Positions 55,119-63,156 of a stretch of 64,000 nucleotides of DNA are shown in pieces. The notes below the pieces were generated by a model. It worked only from the letters and a program-made list of their open reading frames with translations. It had not been told where the DNA came from and searched no databases. Numbering within the stretch: the first letter of the stretch is position 1; the number at the start of each line of letters is the position of its first letter. Source of the stretch: Nocardia panacis (GTDB lineage: Bacteria; Actinomycetota; Actinomycetes; Mycobacteriales; Mycobacteriaceae); NCBI RefSeq assembly GCF_003598715.1, contig NZ_QZFU01000055.1, positions 1 to 64,000 of the forward strand, written 5' to 3'. The translations under genes and the position numbers were made by a program.

Positions 55119-55607
55119 ATGTTCCTTCCCGCCAGTACCCTGCGCCGCGCCCTGGCCGCCACCGCCGCGACGCTCGCCGTCACCGCCGCGGTGGCGGGCT
55201 GCGGGTCGGACGACAAGGCCACCACCGCGGCGACGACCACGACCACCGCCGCCGCGGATCACAGTGCCATCGCCGCGCCCAGCGCGGACGAACTTCGGGC
55301 GAATCTGTCCCTCATCGCCGATCCGACCAAGCCCACCGCCGATAAGGTGGCCGCAATTGTCAACGGGGACAAGCGGACTGCCAATATCGAGGCGATGAAC
55401 GCGGGCCTGGCGCACTACGCGCTGAGTTTCGCGGTGAGCGATATCAAGACCGAGGGCGCGCGAACCGCGGCGAAGGTGGACATCACCTCGCCGCACGGCA
55501 CCGCTCCGGTCCCGATGACGTGGGAGCGGACCGAGGGCAAGTGGAAGCTCTCCGACGCGAGCGCCTGCACCATGTTCGGCTTCGCCAAGGCCCCCTGCAC
55601 GCCATAG
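55119..55607 (+). CDS. Lipoprotein of the LppK type
   Basis: This 162-residue lipoprotein has a signal peptide with lipobox VAGCGSDD near residue 28, followed by a Thr/Ala-rich linker and a folded C-terminal domain with low-complexity-free sequence (LIADPTKPTADKVAAIVNGDKR, then VDITSPHGTAPVPMTWERTEGKWKLSDASACTMFG). It is positioned like mycobacterial lppK (Rv2116), next to mpa, and shares the DPTKPT motif region as recalled. The ATG at 55119 follows GAAAGG; an upstream TTG at 55110 is an alternative. Function is unknown. Confidence 0.8.
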   Translation: MFLPASTLRRALAATAATLAVTAAVAGCGSDDKATTAATTTTTAAADHSAIAAPSADELRANLSLIADPTKPTADKVAAIVNGDKRTANIEAMNAGLAHYALSFAVSDIKTEGARTAAKVDITSPHGTAPVPMTWERTEGKWKLSDASACTMFGFAKAPCTP

Positions 55608-56450
<843 letters not shown>

Positions 56451-56497
56451 CTACTGTGCGCGAATTCGTGTCGGTACGCCGGGATAGCCTGCCAGGT

Positions 56498-57385
56498 ATG
56501 TCGGTGCCCGCGACCACTCCCCCTGCCGAACCCACCGAGGGTCGTCCGCGGCCCGCGCTGTCGCCGTCGCGCGCAATGGATTTCAAACAGTGCCCGCTCA
56601 AATACCGGCTGCGCGCCATCGATCGCATCCCGGAGCCGCCCACCAGGGTGCAGTTGCGCGGCACACTGGTGCATACGGTGCTGGAGGAGTTGTTCGGGCT
56701 GCCGCGCGCCGAGCGACTACCCGAGCGGGCCGCCGAGCTGAGCGAGCCCGCGCTGGCCCGAATGTTGGCCGAGGCGCCGCAGGTGGCCGAGCTCATCGGG
56801 GCCGAGGAGCGCGCGGGCTTTCTCGCCGAGGTGCGCGCGCTCGTCGAAACCTACTATCGGTTGGAGGATCCGACGAGCTTCGACGCGGAATCCTGTGAGG
56901 CGCGGGTGGAGGTCGAATCGGCCGATGGAGTCCTGTTGCGCGGCTTCGTCGATCGCATCGATCGCGCGCCCACCGGTGAGCTGCGCGTGGTCGACTACAA
57001 GACCGGCCGCGCGCCGGGGCTCACCCAGGAGCTGAAAGCCCTGTTCCAATTGAAGTTCTACGCGCTGGTCATCCTGCGCACCAGGGGTATCGTGCCCACC
57101 CAGCTCAAGCTGATCTACCTGGCCGACGAGGTGACGCTCACCTACGCCCCCGAGGAGGCGGAGCTGCTGCGCTTCGAACGCACGCTCGCGGCGCTGTGGG
57201 CGGCGGTGCGCGAGGCCGGGCGCACGGGCGAGTTCGCGCCGAATCCCAGTTGGCTGTGCGGATATTGCGCCTACCGCCCGCTGTGCCCCGAATTCGGCGG
57301 CACGCCACCGCCCTATCCGGGCTGGCCGGAGGGCGGGGCGGGCGAATCGGAGGCGGAGATCCTCGCCGAGGCTCTCGCCGAGTAG
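56498..57385 (+). CDS. RecB/Cas4-family PD-(D/E)XK nuclease
   Basis: This 295-residue protein begins LSPSRAMDFKQCPLKYRLRAIDRIPEPPT. It contains GFVDRIDRAPTGELRVVDYKTGRAPGL (catalytic Asp, then DxK in DYKTG), a Gln in LFQLKFYALVIL, and a C-terminal CGYCAYRPLC cluster. Together with the Cys in FKQCPLKY this gives the four cysteines of a 4Fe-4S-stabilised RecB/AddB-type nuclease. It probably acts in DNA repair. The ATG at 56498 fits the conserved N-terminus. It corresponds to Rv2119 and has no CRISPR array near it. Confidence 0.85.
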   Translation: MSVPATTPPAEPTEGRPRPALSPSRAMDFKQCPLKYRLRAIDRIPEPPTRVQLRGTLVHTVLEELFGLPRAERLPERAAELSEPALARMLAEAPQVAELIGAEERAGFLAEVRALVETYYRLEDPTSFDAESCEARVEVESADGVLLRGFVDRIDRAPTGELRVVDYKTGRAPGLTQELKALFQLKFYALVILRTRGIVPTQLKLIYLADEVTLTYAPEEAELLRFERTLAALWAAVREAGRTGEFAPNPSWLCGYCAYRPLCPEFGGTPPPYPGWPEGGAGESEAEILAEALAE

Positions 57386-57390
57386 CGAAC

Positions 57391-57558
57391 TCAGCGGTGG
57401 TGCACGATCGAGGCCACCAGATCCATGGCCTCGCCGTGCGAACCGATCAGGGCGATCACCGCGATGAGCACCAGCACACCCATCACATCACCCGTCACGA
57501 CCAAGACGTTGCGGATGCGCGCCCATGCGCCGGTCGATACCGACTCGACAGCCTTCAC
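57391..57558 (-). CDS. Small single-span membrane protein
   Basis: This 55-residue protein has a short basic N-terminus (AVESVSTGAWARIRN), one membrane helix (VLVVTGDVMGVLVLIAVIALIG) and the tail SHGEAMDLVASIVHHR. I chose the GTG at 57558 since AGGGAGGAA precedes it; an upstream ATG at 57579 would put that Shine-Dalgarno inside the gene. It is the positional counterpart of Rv2120c. The region upstream carries a hairpin. Function is unknown. Confidence 0.7.
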   Translation of the reverse strand: MKAVESVSTGAWARIRNVLVVTGDVMGVLVLIAVIALIGSHGEAMDLVASIVHHR

Positions 57559-57583
57559 TTCTTCCTCCCTGGCGCACATTACA

Positions 57584-57605
57584 GCGCACTTTAGCGATAG
57601 TGCGC
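57584..57605 (-). terminator. Hairpin between hisG and the small membrane protein gene
   Basis: GCGCACT (57584-57590) and AGTGCGC (57599-57605) form a 7-bp stem with an 8-nt loop, 59 bp downstream of the hisG stop. It probably acts as a transcription terminator for hisEG. Confidence 0.5.
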
Positions 57606-57664
57606 GCCGATGCGGATCATTCTTCCGAACGATTCGTGAGGTTTTCGTGAATTGCGGCGGTGGG

Positions 57665-58516
57665 TCAGAAGGCGCGGCAGGACCGAATATCGGTGGCCAG
57701 AATGGCTTTCGCGCCGATATCGGCGAGTCGGTCCATCACCTCGTTGCCCTGCTTGCGCGGCACCAGCGCGCGCACCGCGACCCAATCAGGGTCGGTGAGC
57801 GGGGCGATGGTGGGCGATTCCAGGCCCGGCGTGATCGCCACGGCCGCCTCCAGCAGTTCCTTCGGGCAGTCGTAGTCGAGCATCAGGTACTGCTGGGCGA
57901 AGACGACACCCTGGACCCGCGCCACCAGCTGGTTGCGGGCCTTGTCGCGGTGATCGGATCCGGTGCGCTCGATGAGCACGCCCTCCGAATCACACAGCGT
58001 CTCGCCGAAGGGCGCCAGGTTGTGCTGGCGCAGCGTGCGCCCCGAACCGACCACATCGGCGATGGCGTCGGCGACGCCGAGCTGGATGGAGATCTCCACC
58101 GCGCCGTCGAGCCGGATGACCTCGGCCTCGATCCCGTGGCGCTGCAGGTCGCGCAGCACCAGATTCGGGTAGGAGGTGGCGATGCGCTTGTCGTAGAGGT
58201 CCTGCACCGACCATTCGCGCCCGGCCGGTGCGGCGTAGCGGAAGGTGGAGCGGCCGAAGCCGAGGGCCAGCCGCTCCTGCACCTGGGCGCCGGAGTCCAG
58301 GGCCAGGTCCCGGCCGGTGATGCCGAGGTCCAGTTCGCCGGAGCCGACGTAGATGGCGATGTCCTTGGGGCGCAGGAAGAAGAATTCCACCTGGTTCGCC
58401 GGGTCGAGGACGGTCAGGTCGCGCGAATCGGTGCGCCTGCGGTAGCCCGCCTCGGCCAGGATCGAGGTGGCGGATTCGGACAGAGCGCCCTTATTGGGGA
58501 CGGCGACGCGCAACAT
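57665..58516 (-). CDS. hisG: ATP phosphoribosyltransferase HisG (long form)
   Basis: This 283-residue long-form HisG catalyses the first step of histidine synthesis (ATP + PRPP). It begins [27 protein letters not shown], has [13 protein letters not shown] and [23 protein letters not shown] (PRPP loop), and a C-terminal ACT-like domain (about 210-283) for feedback inhibition by histidine. The ATG at 58516 is preceded by AAGGAA. It lies 49 bp downstream of hisE, the normal actinobacterial pair. Confidence 0.95.
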   Translation of the reverse strand: MLRVAVPNKGALSESATSILAEAGYRRRTDSRDLTVLDPANQVEFFFLRPKDIAIYVGSGELDLGITGRDLALDSGAQVQERLALGFGRSTFRYAAPAGREWSVQDLYDKRIATSYPNLVLRDLQRHGIEAEVIRLDGAVEISIQLGVADAIADVVGSGRTLRQHNLAPFGETLCDSEGVLIERTGSDHRDKARNQLVARVQGVVFAQQYLMLDYDCPKELLEAAVAITPGLESPTIAPLTDPDWVAVRALVPRKQGNEVMDRLADIGAKAILATDIRSCRAF

Positions 58517-58565
58517 GGATGGGGTTCCTTCCGGGGGTGGGGTCAAAGAATGGGGACTCGCGACA

Positions 58566-58829
58566 TCACAGATGTCGGTAGACGTCCGCCAACTTCAATC
58601 CCCGGCCCACCATCAGCACCTGGACCCAGTACAGCAACTGCGAGATCTCCTCGGCGAGGGATTCATCGCTCTCGTGTTCGGCGGCCAGCCACACCTCGCC
58701 CGCCTCTTCCAATACCTTCTTGCCCTGGGCGTGGACGCCCGCATCCAGTGCGGCGACGGTGCCCGACCCCTCGGGGCGGGCGACCGCGCGATCCTGCAGC
58801 TCGGCGAACAGGGTCTCGAAAGTCTTCAC
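58566..58829 (-). CDS. hisE: Phosphoribosyl-ATP pyrophosphatase HisE
   Basis: This 87-residue enzyme hydrolyses phosphoribosyl-ATP, the second step of histidine synthesis. It has the helical MazG-like fold with [41 protein letters not shown] (metal-binding EExxE-type Glu residues) and [19 protein letters not shown]. Length is normal. It lies upstream of hisG on the same strand. The 57 bp before it follow the acyltransferase gene, so the his pair may be read from that operon or from its own promoter. Confidence 0.95.
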   Translation of the reverse strand: MKTFETLFAELQDRAVARPEGSGTVAALDAGVHAQGKKVLEEAGEVWLAAEHESDESLAEEISQLLYWVQVLMVGRGLKLADVYRHL

Positions 58830-58886
58830 GAGCGGTCATTCTCTCAGACCGGCGCGAACCCGCCGCAATTCGGTCGGGGCGGGCCG

Positions 58887-60704
58887 CTACCCGGCGGTCT
58901 CGAACAGCTCGATCAGCTCGGCCGCGGCCGCGCGCAGTCGCTCGGCGAAGGCGTACATCTGAGCGGCCACCGGTTTGGGGGTGGCGAGGTAGATGTTCCA
59001 GCGATCGGGCAGCAGGACGTAGGCGACGCCGATACATTTCGGGCTGGTGGAGCCGAAACCGAAGTAGCGGATATTCACCGAGGGCGCGGAGCTGGTGGAC
59101 AGGTAGTCGTCGCGCATGATCGTCCAGCCGGGGCAGTCGTAGAGCGGAATCGGCGCGGTGACACCGAGTTCCGCGCCGCGGCGGCGCTGGATCCACTGCA
59201 GTTCCCACAGGTGCTGTTCGGGCGCGTCGCCCGCCCGACACTGTTTGGCCCGCGCCACGTGCGCGGCGGCGGCGCTCAGCGCGGCCGCGCGCCGGGCGGC
59301 GGCGTCGGCGGCCGGGTCCTGCATGGCGTCGACGAAGGCCACCATCTCGGGGGTGACCACCCGCATGGCCTCGGTGCGACCGTTGCGGTACTGCCTGGTG
59401 GCGATGGATTCGTAGGTCGCACCGGTCAGGCCCTTGCTGCGCCGGTGGGCGAGCTGATAGCTCAGCTGCGCGAAGGCATCGGGCGACAGGCCGAGCCGCT
59501 TGGCCCGATCGGTGCCGAAATCCTCGAAGGCGAGGGTGGCGGTGGCATTGTCGGCCGCGTAGTGGGCGAAGGACGCGCCCGCCGCGGCGATATCGGTGCG
59601 CTGGGCGGCGGTCAGCGCGAATTCGATCGGTTCGAGCGCGGGCAGGCCCTGCGCCGTCGCACCCGAGCGGTCGGCGTGCTCGGTCACCGTGGTCTCGAGC
59701 AGGCTGTCCACGAAGGACAGGATGGTGGTGCCGTCCAAGCCGCAGTGCTCGACATTGATACCCGCCTGGCCATCGCCGAAGACGACGAGCGAGACCGATT
59801 TGTCGAACCAGCGGTTGGCGCTGTCGCCGTGCAGCAGTTGGTCGCAGGCTTGCAGGGTGTCGCGGGGCGCGAAATCCTCCAGGCACAAGCAGAACAGCGC
59901 CGTCTCGATGACATCCAGCGCGACGGCGTTGACCGGGTCGGTGCGCAGATCGGCGCGGCTGCGCGCCCATTCGGCCCTGGCCTTGGTGGTCAGATGGCCG
60001 ACGGCGGTATCGGTGCGGGCCGGGCGCGCGCCCGCCTTGAGCACGGCGCGCAGACCGTCGGCCAGATCCGCCGCCGAATACGGAAGGCCGTTGGGCCCGA
60101 GCACATCGAGCCGGAACATACTGCCCCGGAAGAACACTACGATATGGCGGGCCTGCGACGGGCCGGGCCACTGTGGACTGTAGGGCGCCCGCACGGTGTC
60201 CTGGAGCTCGCCGGGAATCCTGGTCTCGGAGAACAGGTATTTGTTCTGCCACATCGAAAGCCGCTGTCCACGTTGACGAACCGGCGCGACGGTCTCCTCG
60301 TCCAGTGCGCGCTTGTAGGCGAGCGCGGCCGTGATCAGACCGGCCGCGCGCGGAATCTGCCCCGGTCCGGTCGAGGCGGCGAGCGGGGTGTCGTCGCGGA
60401 AGAGGAAGAAGAAGTTGGCATTGAGCGCGATACGGTCGCGGCGGCCCAAATAGCGGGAGGGCCAGAACAAGTCGAGCCAACTGCCGACGCCGGGGGTGGC
60501 ATCGTATTCGCGCAGCGCGCCATCCAGAACGCGACCGGGACCGTCGGCGCGCAGCAGATCGGCGACGGCGGCCTCGGTCGCCGCGTACTCCGCGGCGGTG
60601 AGCAGCGGCGCGGACCATTCCAACAGGCGCGCGCAACTGTGCTCGAGTGTCGGCAGCGGCACCCTGGGCAGGGTGTCCTCGGCGGCGAAGGTGCGTTCGG
60701 TCAC
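58887..60704 (-). CDS. Choline/carnitine O-acyltransferase-family protein
   Basis: This 605-residue protein has the length of animal carnitine acetyltransferases. The catalytic His lies in GINVEHCGLDGTT. YRNGRTEAMR resembles the carnitine-binding R-x-G-R-T-E motif. STSSAPSVNIRYFGFGST matches the TSQ/substrate-carboxylate region, and the N-terminus LPRVPLPTLEHSCARLLEW is the family start. It should move an acyl group between CoA and a quaternary-ammonium alcohol. Such enzymes are uncommon in bacteria. The GTG start overlaps the methyltransferase stop as GTGA, so it is tied to that operon. Confidence 0.85.
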   Translation of the reverse strand: MTERTFAAEDTLPRVPLPTLEHSCARLLEWSAPLLTAAEYAATEAAVADLLRADGPGRVLDGALREYDATPGVGSWLDLFWPSRYLGRRDRIALNANFFFLFRDDTPLAASTGPGQIPRAAGLITAALAYKRALDEETVAPVRQRGQRLSMWQNKYLFSETRIPGELQDTVRAPYSPQWPGPSQARHIVVFFRGSMFRLDVLGPNGLPYSAADLADGLRAVLKAGARPARTDTAVGHLTTKARAEWARSRADLRTDPVNAVALDVIETALFCLCLEDFAPRDTLQACDQLLHGDSANRWFDKSVSLVVFGDGQAGINVEHCGLDGTTILSFVDSLLETTVTEHADRSGATAQGLPALEPIEFALTAAQRTDIAAAGASFAHYAADNATATLAFEDFGTDRAKRLGLSPDAFAQLSYQLAHRRSKGLTGATYESIATRQYRNGRTEAMRVVTPEMVAFVDAMQDPAADAAARRAAALSAAAAHVARAKQCRAGDAPEQHLWELQWIQRRRGAELGVTAPIPLYDCPGWTIMRDDYLSTSSAPSVNIRYFGFGSTSPKCIGVAYVLLPDRWNIYLATPKPVAAQMYAFAERLRAAAAELIELFETAG

Positions 60705-61522
60705 TGCGGATCCTCGGATTCGGTCTGTGGTCGGGACAGGTAGAGGTGTGTATAGAGCCAACCGTCGGCTTCGCAGTCGGTGCTGTCGATCCCTTTGGCG
60801 GCCAAGGTGTTCAGCACTTGGTCGCGCTCGTCGTCGGAGGCGAAGCGGCGCTGCTCGAACAGGCCGGGCGCCCGCACGGTGCGGTAGCCGAGTCCGGCCA
60901 GGCGCGCCGCGATCGTCTCGAAGCCGTACATGCGCAGCACGAAGTGTGCCATCCACGGCCGCCGCACGGGATCGGCCGCGGCCACGCGCGTCAAGGTGCG
61001 CTCGGTGATGTAGCCGACGCAGCCGGTGGAGACGACCAGGTCGACGCCCGCGAGTACGCGGCGCTGCTCGGGTGTGGGATCGGAGTTCTCGAGATCGGCG
61101 TGCACGGTCTCGTGCAGCAGACCCGAGTCGCGCGCGTAGTCCAGCGGAGGCCGGGAGGCGTCCAAACCGACGAAGCGCACCTCGGGTCCGACATCGGCGG
61201 CGGCCAATCGCGTGGCGTCGCGATGGATCATGGCCGCGCGGTCCCCCTCGGCGGCATAGTAGTCGGTGAGGCCGCGCATGGTGGCGCCGAAGCGCAGAAT
61301 CGCGGCGTTGACACCGTAGGAACAGCAGATATCGAGCACGGTCGGCGTCTGAACCCCGGTGGCGCGCCGGTATTCGGCCAACTGCCGCTCGAAATACGGC
61401 TTCGCCAATTCCGGTATGCGGTAGTTCAATTCGGCCATGCGCGCGTAGTAGCCGCGTGGATCGGGGCGTCGATATATCTCGTCGAAGGAGGCTTTCCCGG
61501 TCGTGTGCGGCGACACTGGCAT
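60701..61522 (-). CDS. Class I SAM-dependent methyltransferase
   Basis: This 273-residue Rossmann-fold methyltransferase has motif I TVLDICCSYGVNAAILR, motif II VRFVGLDASRPPLDYA, and the later DLVVSTGCVGYITERTLTRV, with a C-terminal GWLYTHLYLSRP. The family is not one I can name by substrate; an N- or carboxyl-methylation of an amino acid is plausible from its neighbours. It starts at ATG 61522, 16 bp after the dioxygenase stop, and its own stop overlaps the acyltransferase start by 4 bp. A GTG at 61516 is an alternative start. Confidence 0.78.
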   Translation of the reverse strand: MPVSPHTTGKASFDEIYRRPDPRGYYARMAELNYRIPELAKPYFERQLAEYRRATGVQTPTVLDICCSYGVNAAILRFGATMRGLTDYYAAEGDRAAMIHRDATRLAAADVGPEVRFVGLDASRPPLDYARDSGLLHETVHADLENSDPTPEQRRVLAGVDLVVSTGCVGYITERTLTRVAAADPVRRPWMAHFVLRMYGFETIAARLAGLGYRTVRAPGLFEQRRFASDDERDQVLNTLAAKGIDSTDCEADGWLYTHLYLSRPQTESEDPQ

Positions 61523-61538
61523 ATCCCCGAATTTCCTC

Positions 61539-62396
61539 TCAGTCGAGCAGTCGGTCGCCCCGTATCGCGGCCGACTCGCGGTGCTCGGCGCGCACCCGGC
61601 CGAACAGTTGGCGGGTGCGCGCGGCCGTCCCGATGACACCGGGACGGTCGGTATAGGCGAAGATCGCCGAATGACGTTGCCGTGCACCGGATACCGGCGA
61701 GACCCGATGCAGCGAGTAGCGGCCGAGGAACAGTTGCAGGTCGCCGGGGCGCAACTCGAGCCGCTTGATGAGGTGTTCGCCCGCGCCGGTCAGCACCGCG
61801 CGCACCGCGTCCGGACGCTCGGCGCGCGGCGCGCGAATATTGGGGCAGTACTCGAAGATTCCGCCCGATTCGGCGGGCTGGGTGAGCATGCTGACGGTGA
61901 ATTCGTTGGTGTCGAAATGCCACGGATGCGCCATCCCCGGTGCGACCACATTCAGGCACAGTCCGGCCAGCGGGTCGGCGTATTCGTGCAGTTCGTCCAT
62001 ACCGAAACATTCGGCGACGAAACGTTGGAACGCCGCGTCGGTGTAGAGCCGCTCGATCAGCGCGCCCTCGGGGATGCGGTCGCGGGCGACGAAGGCATTG
62101 CCGCGTTCGAACACGATACGACCCGGATGATCCTCGGGCAGCGGCTCATCGAGCGGCAGGTTGTAGGCGTTGACCCGCTCGACGGTGTAGTAGGCGTGCG
62201 GCGCCGCCCGCTCCCCCTGCGCGCGCAGCGCCTCGAGCCGATCGGGCCGAATAAAACCGGACAGCACCGTGCATCCGGTCTCCGATAGCTCGGCGCGTGC
62301 CAGGGCGACGACGGCCGCGCGGGCTGCCGCGGCGCGCTCGGCAAGCGGATACCGTGCGGTATCGACGATCTCGTCGAGGACCCCCAGCGCAACCAT
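61539..62396 (-). CDS. 2-oxoglutarate/Fe(II) dioxygenase (BesD/HalD-like family)
   Basis: This 285-residue oxygenase has a double-stranded beta-helix. The iron ligands are HPWHFDTNEF (HxD, both residues present) and the distal His in LGRYSLHRVSPVSG, with RQRHSAIFAY carrying the 2-oxoglutarate Arg. An N-terminal helix ends RYPL, as in free-amino-acid dioxygenases and radical halogenases of the BesD/HalD group. The intact Asp argues for hydroxylation, not halogenation. I chose the ATG at 62396 (MVALGVLDEIVDTARYPL); an upstream start adds 21 residues. It is the first gene of the operon with the methyltransferase and acyltransferase. Confidence 0.82.
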   Translation of the reverse strand: MVALGVLDEIVDTARYPLAERAAAARAAVVALARAELSETGCTVLSGFIRPDRLEALRAQGERAAPHAYYTVERVNAYNLPLDEPLPEDHPGRIVFERGNAFVARDRIPEGALIERLYTDAAFQRFVAECFGMDELHEYADPLAGLCLNVVAPGMAHPWHFDTNEFTVSMLTQPAESGGIFEYCPNIRAPRAERPDAVRAVLTGAGEHLIKRLELRPGDLQLFLGRYSLHRVSPVSGARQRHSAIFAYTDRPGVIGTAARTRQLFGRVRAEHRESAAIRGDRLLD

Positions 62397-62451
62397 GCGC
62401 GCAATTCTGGTGCAGCGCCCCGCGTCGCGCGCCCCTTTCGGCGAGATTGCC

Positions 62452-62467
62452 AGTGACAACTGTCACA
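62452..62467. promoter_or_regulatory. CRP/FNR-like binding site
   Basis: AGTGA-CAACTG-TCACA (62452-62467) matches the TGTGA-N6-TCACA pattern bound by mycobacterial CRP and GlxR with one mismatch. It contains the palindrome GTGACA-AC-TGTCAC. It lies 56-71 bp upstream of the dioxygenase start and overlaps the stop codon of the HAD gene upstream. It suggests cAMP-dependent control of the operon. Confidence 0.55.
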
Positions 62468-63131
62468 AACCGTCGAGCGCCACCCGCAGATCGTCAATGG
62501 TGAGCCCCACCAGGGATTCCCGGAAGGTGCGACCGGGCGCGGCGGGCACCGGGATCTCGCACGGAATCACGATCACCGCGCATCCGGCCGCCTGCGCGGC
62601 CGCCGCCCCGGTCGGCGAATCCTCTACCGCGACACAGCTTTCCGGCGCGACACCGACGAATTCCGCGGCCCGCAGGTAACCGTCGGGCGCGGGTTTGCCG
62701 CGCGGCACCTCATCCCCGCACACAGTGACGTCGAAATACTCGCGCCCCAGCGTGTCGAGGCCGTACTCGGTGAACGCGCGCTTGGTATTGGTGACCAGAG
62801 CGGTCGACAGACCTGCCTCGCGCACCAGCGCCAGCGCATCCTTGGCGCCGGGCCGCCACGGGATCGGACCGGACATCAGTTCGACCATGCGTCGATCCAG
62901 GAACGCGGCGCACCGGTCGAAAGCCGCGGGCGTCGGCTCGATATCGAGTCCGGTGAAGATGATGCGCAGCGAATTCTCCACTGAGGAACCGATCAGCGCG
63001 TGCCGGATCTCGTCGGTCATCTCGCGGTCGAACTCCCGCGCCAATTCGCGCACCGCGAGATCCCACAGCTTCTCCGAATCGAGCAGGGTGCCGTCCATAT
63101 CCCAAAGCACCGCGCCCAGTCGCGCACCCAT
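62463..63131 (-). CDS. HAD-superfamily phosphatase (subfamily IA)
   Basis: This 222-residue hydrolase of the beta-phosphoglucomutase/phosphoglycolate group has motif I VLWDMDGTLLDSE, a four-helix cap (about 17-80), motif II TALVTNTKR, motif III Lys in PRGKPAPDGYL and motif IV VAVEDSPTGAAAAQAAG. It would dephosphorylate a small phosphorylated metabolite. The ATG at 63131 is chosen at the fold start; an upstream start at 63152 would add seven residues. It lies between the membrane kinase-like gene and the dioxygenase operon on the same strand. Confidence 0.87.
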   Translation of the reverse strand: MGARLGAVLWDMDGTLLDSEKLWDLAVRELAREFDREMTDEIRHALIGSSVENSLRIIFTGLDIEPTPAAFDRCAAFLDRRMVELMSGPIPWRPGAKDALALVREAGLSTALVTNTKRAFTEYGLDTLGREYFDVTVCGDEVPRGKPAPDGYLRAAEFVGVAPESCVAVEDSPTGAAAAQAAGCAVIVIPCEIPVPAAPGRTFRESLVGLTIDDLRVALDGL

Positions 63132-63156
63132 CTGCCGCCCAGCCCTTCTCACAAAC

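Noticed and set aside
56498-57385. Cas4 of a CRISPR system
   Set aside because: The Fe-S nuclease layout is similar, but no repeat array or other cas gene is present and the position matches Rv2119.
61539-62396. Radical halogenase (BesD-like) activity for the dioxygenase
   Set aside because: Halogenases of that group replace the iron-binding Asp with Gly. Here HFD is intact, so hydroxylation or another oxidation is more likely.
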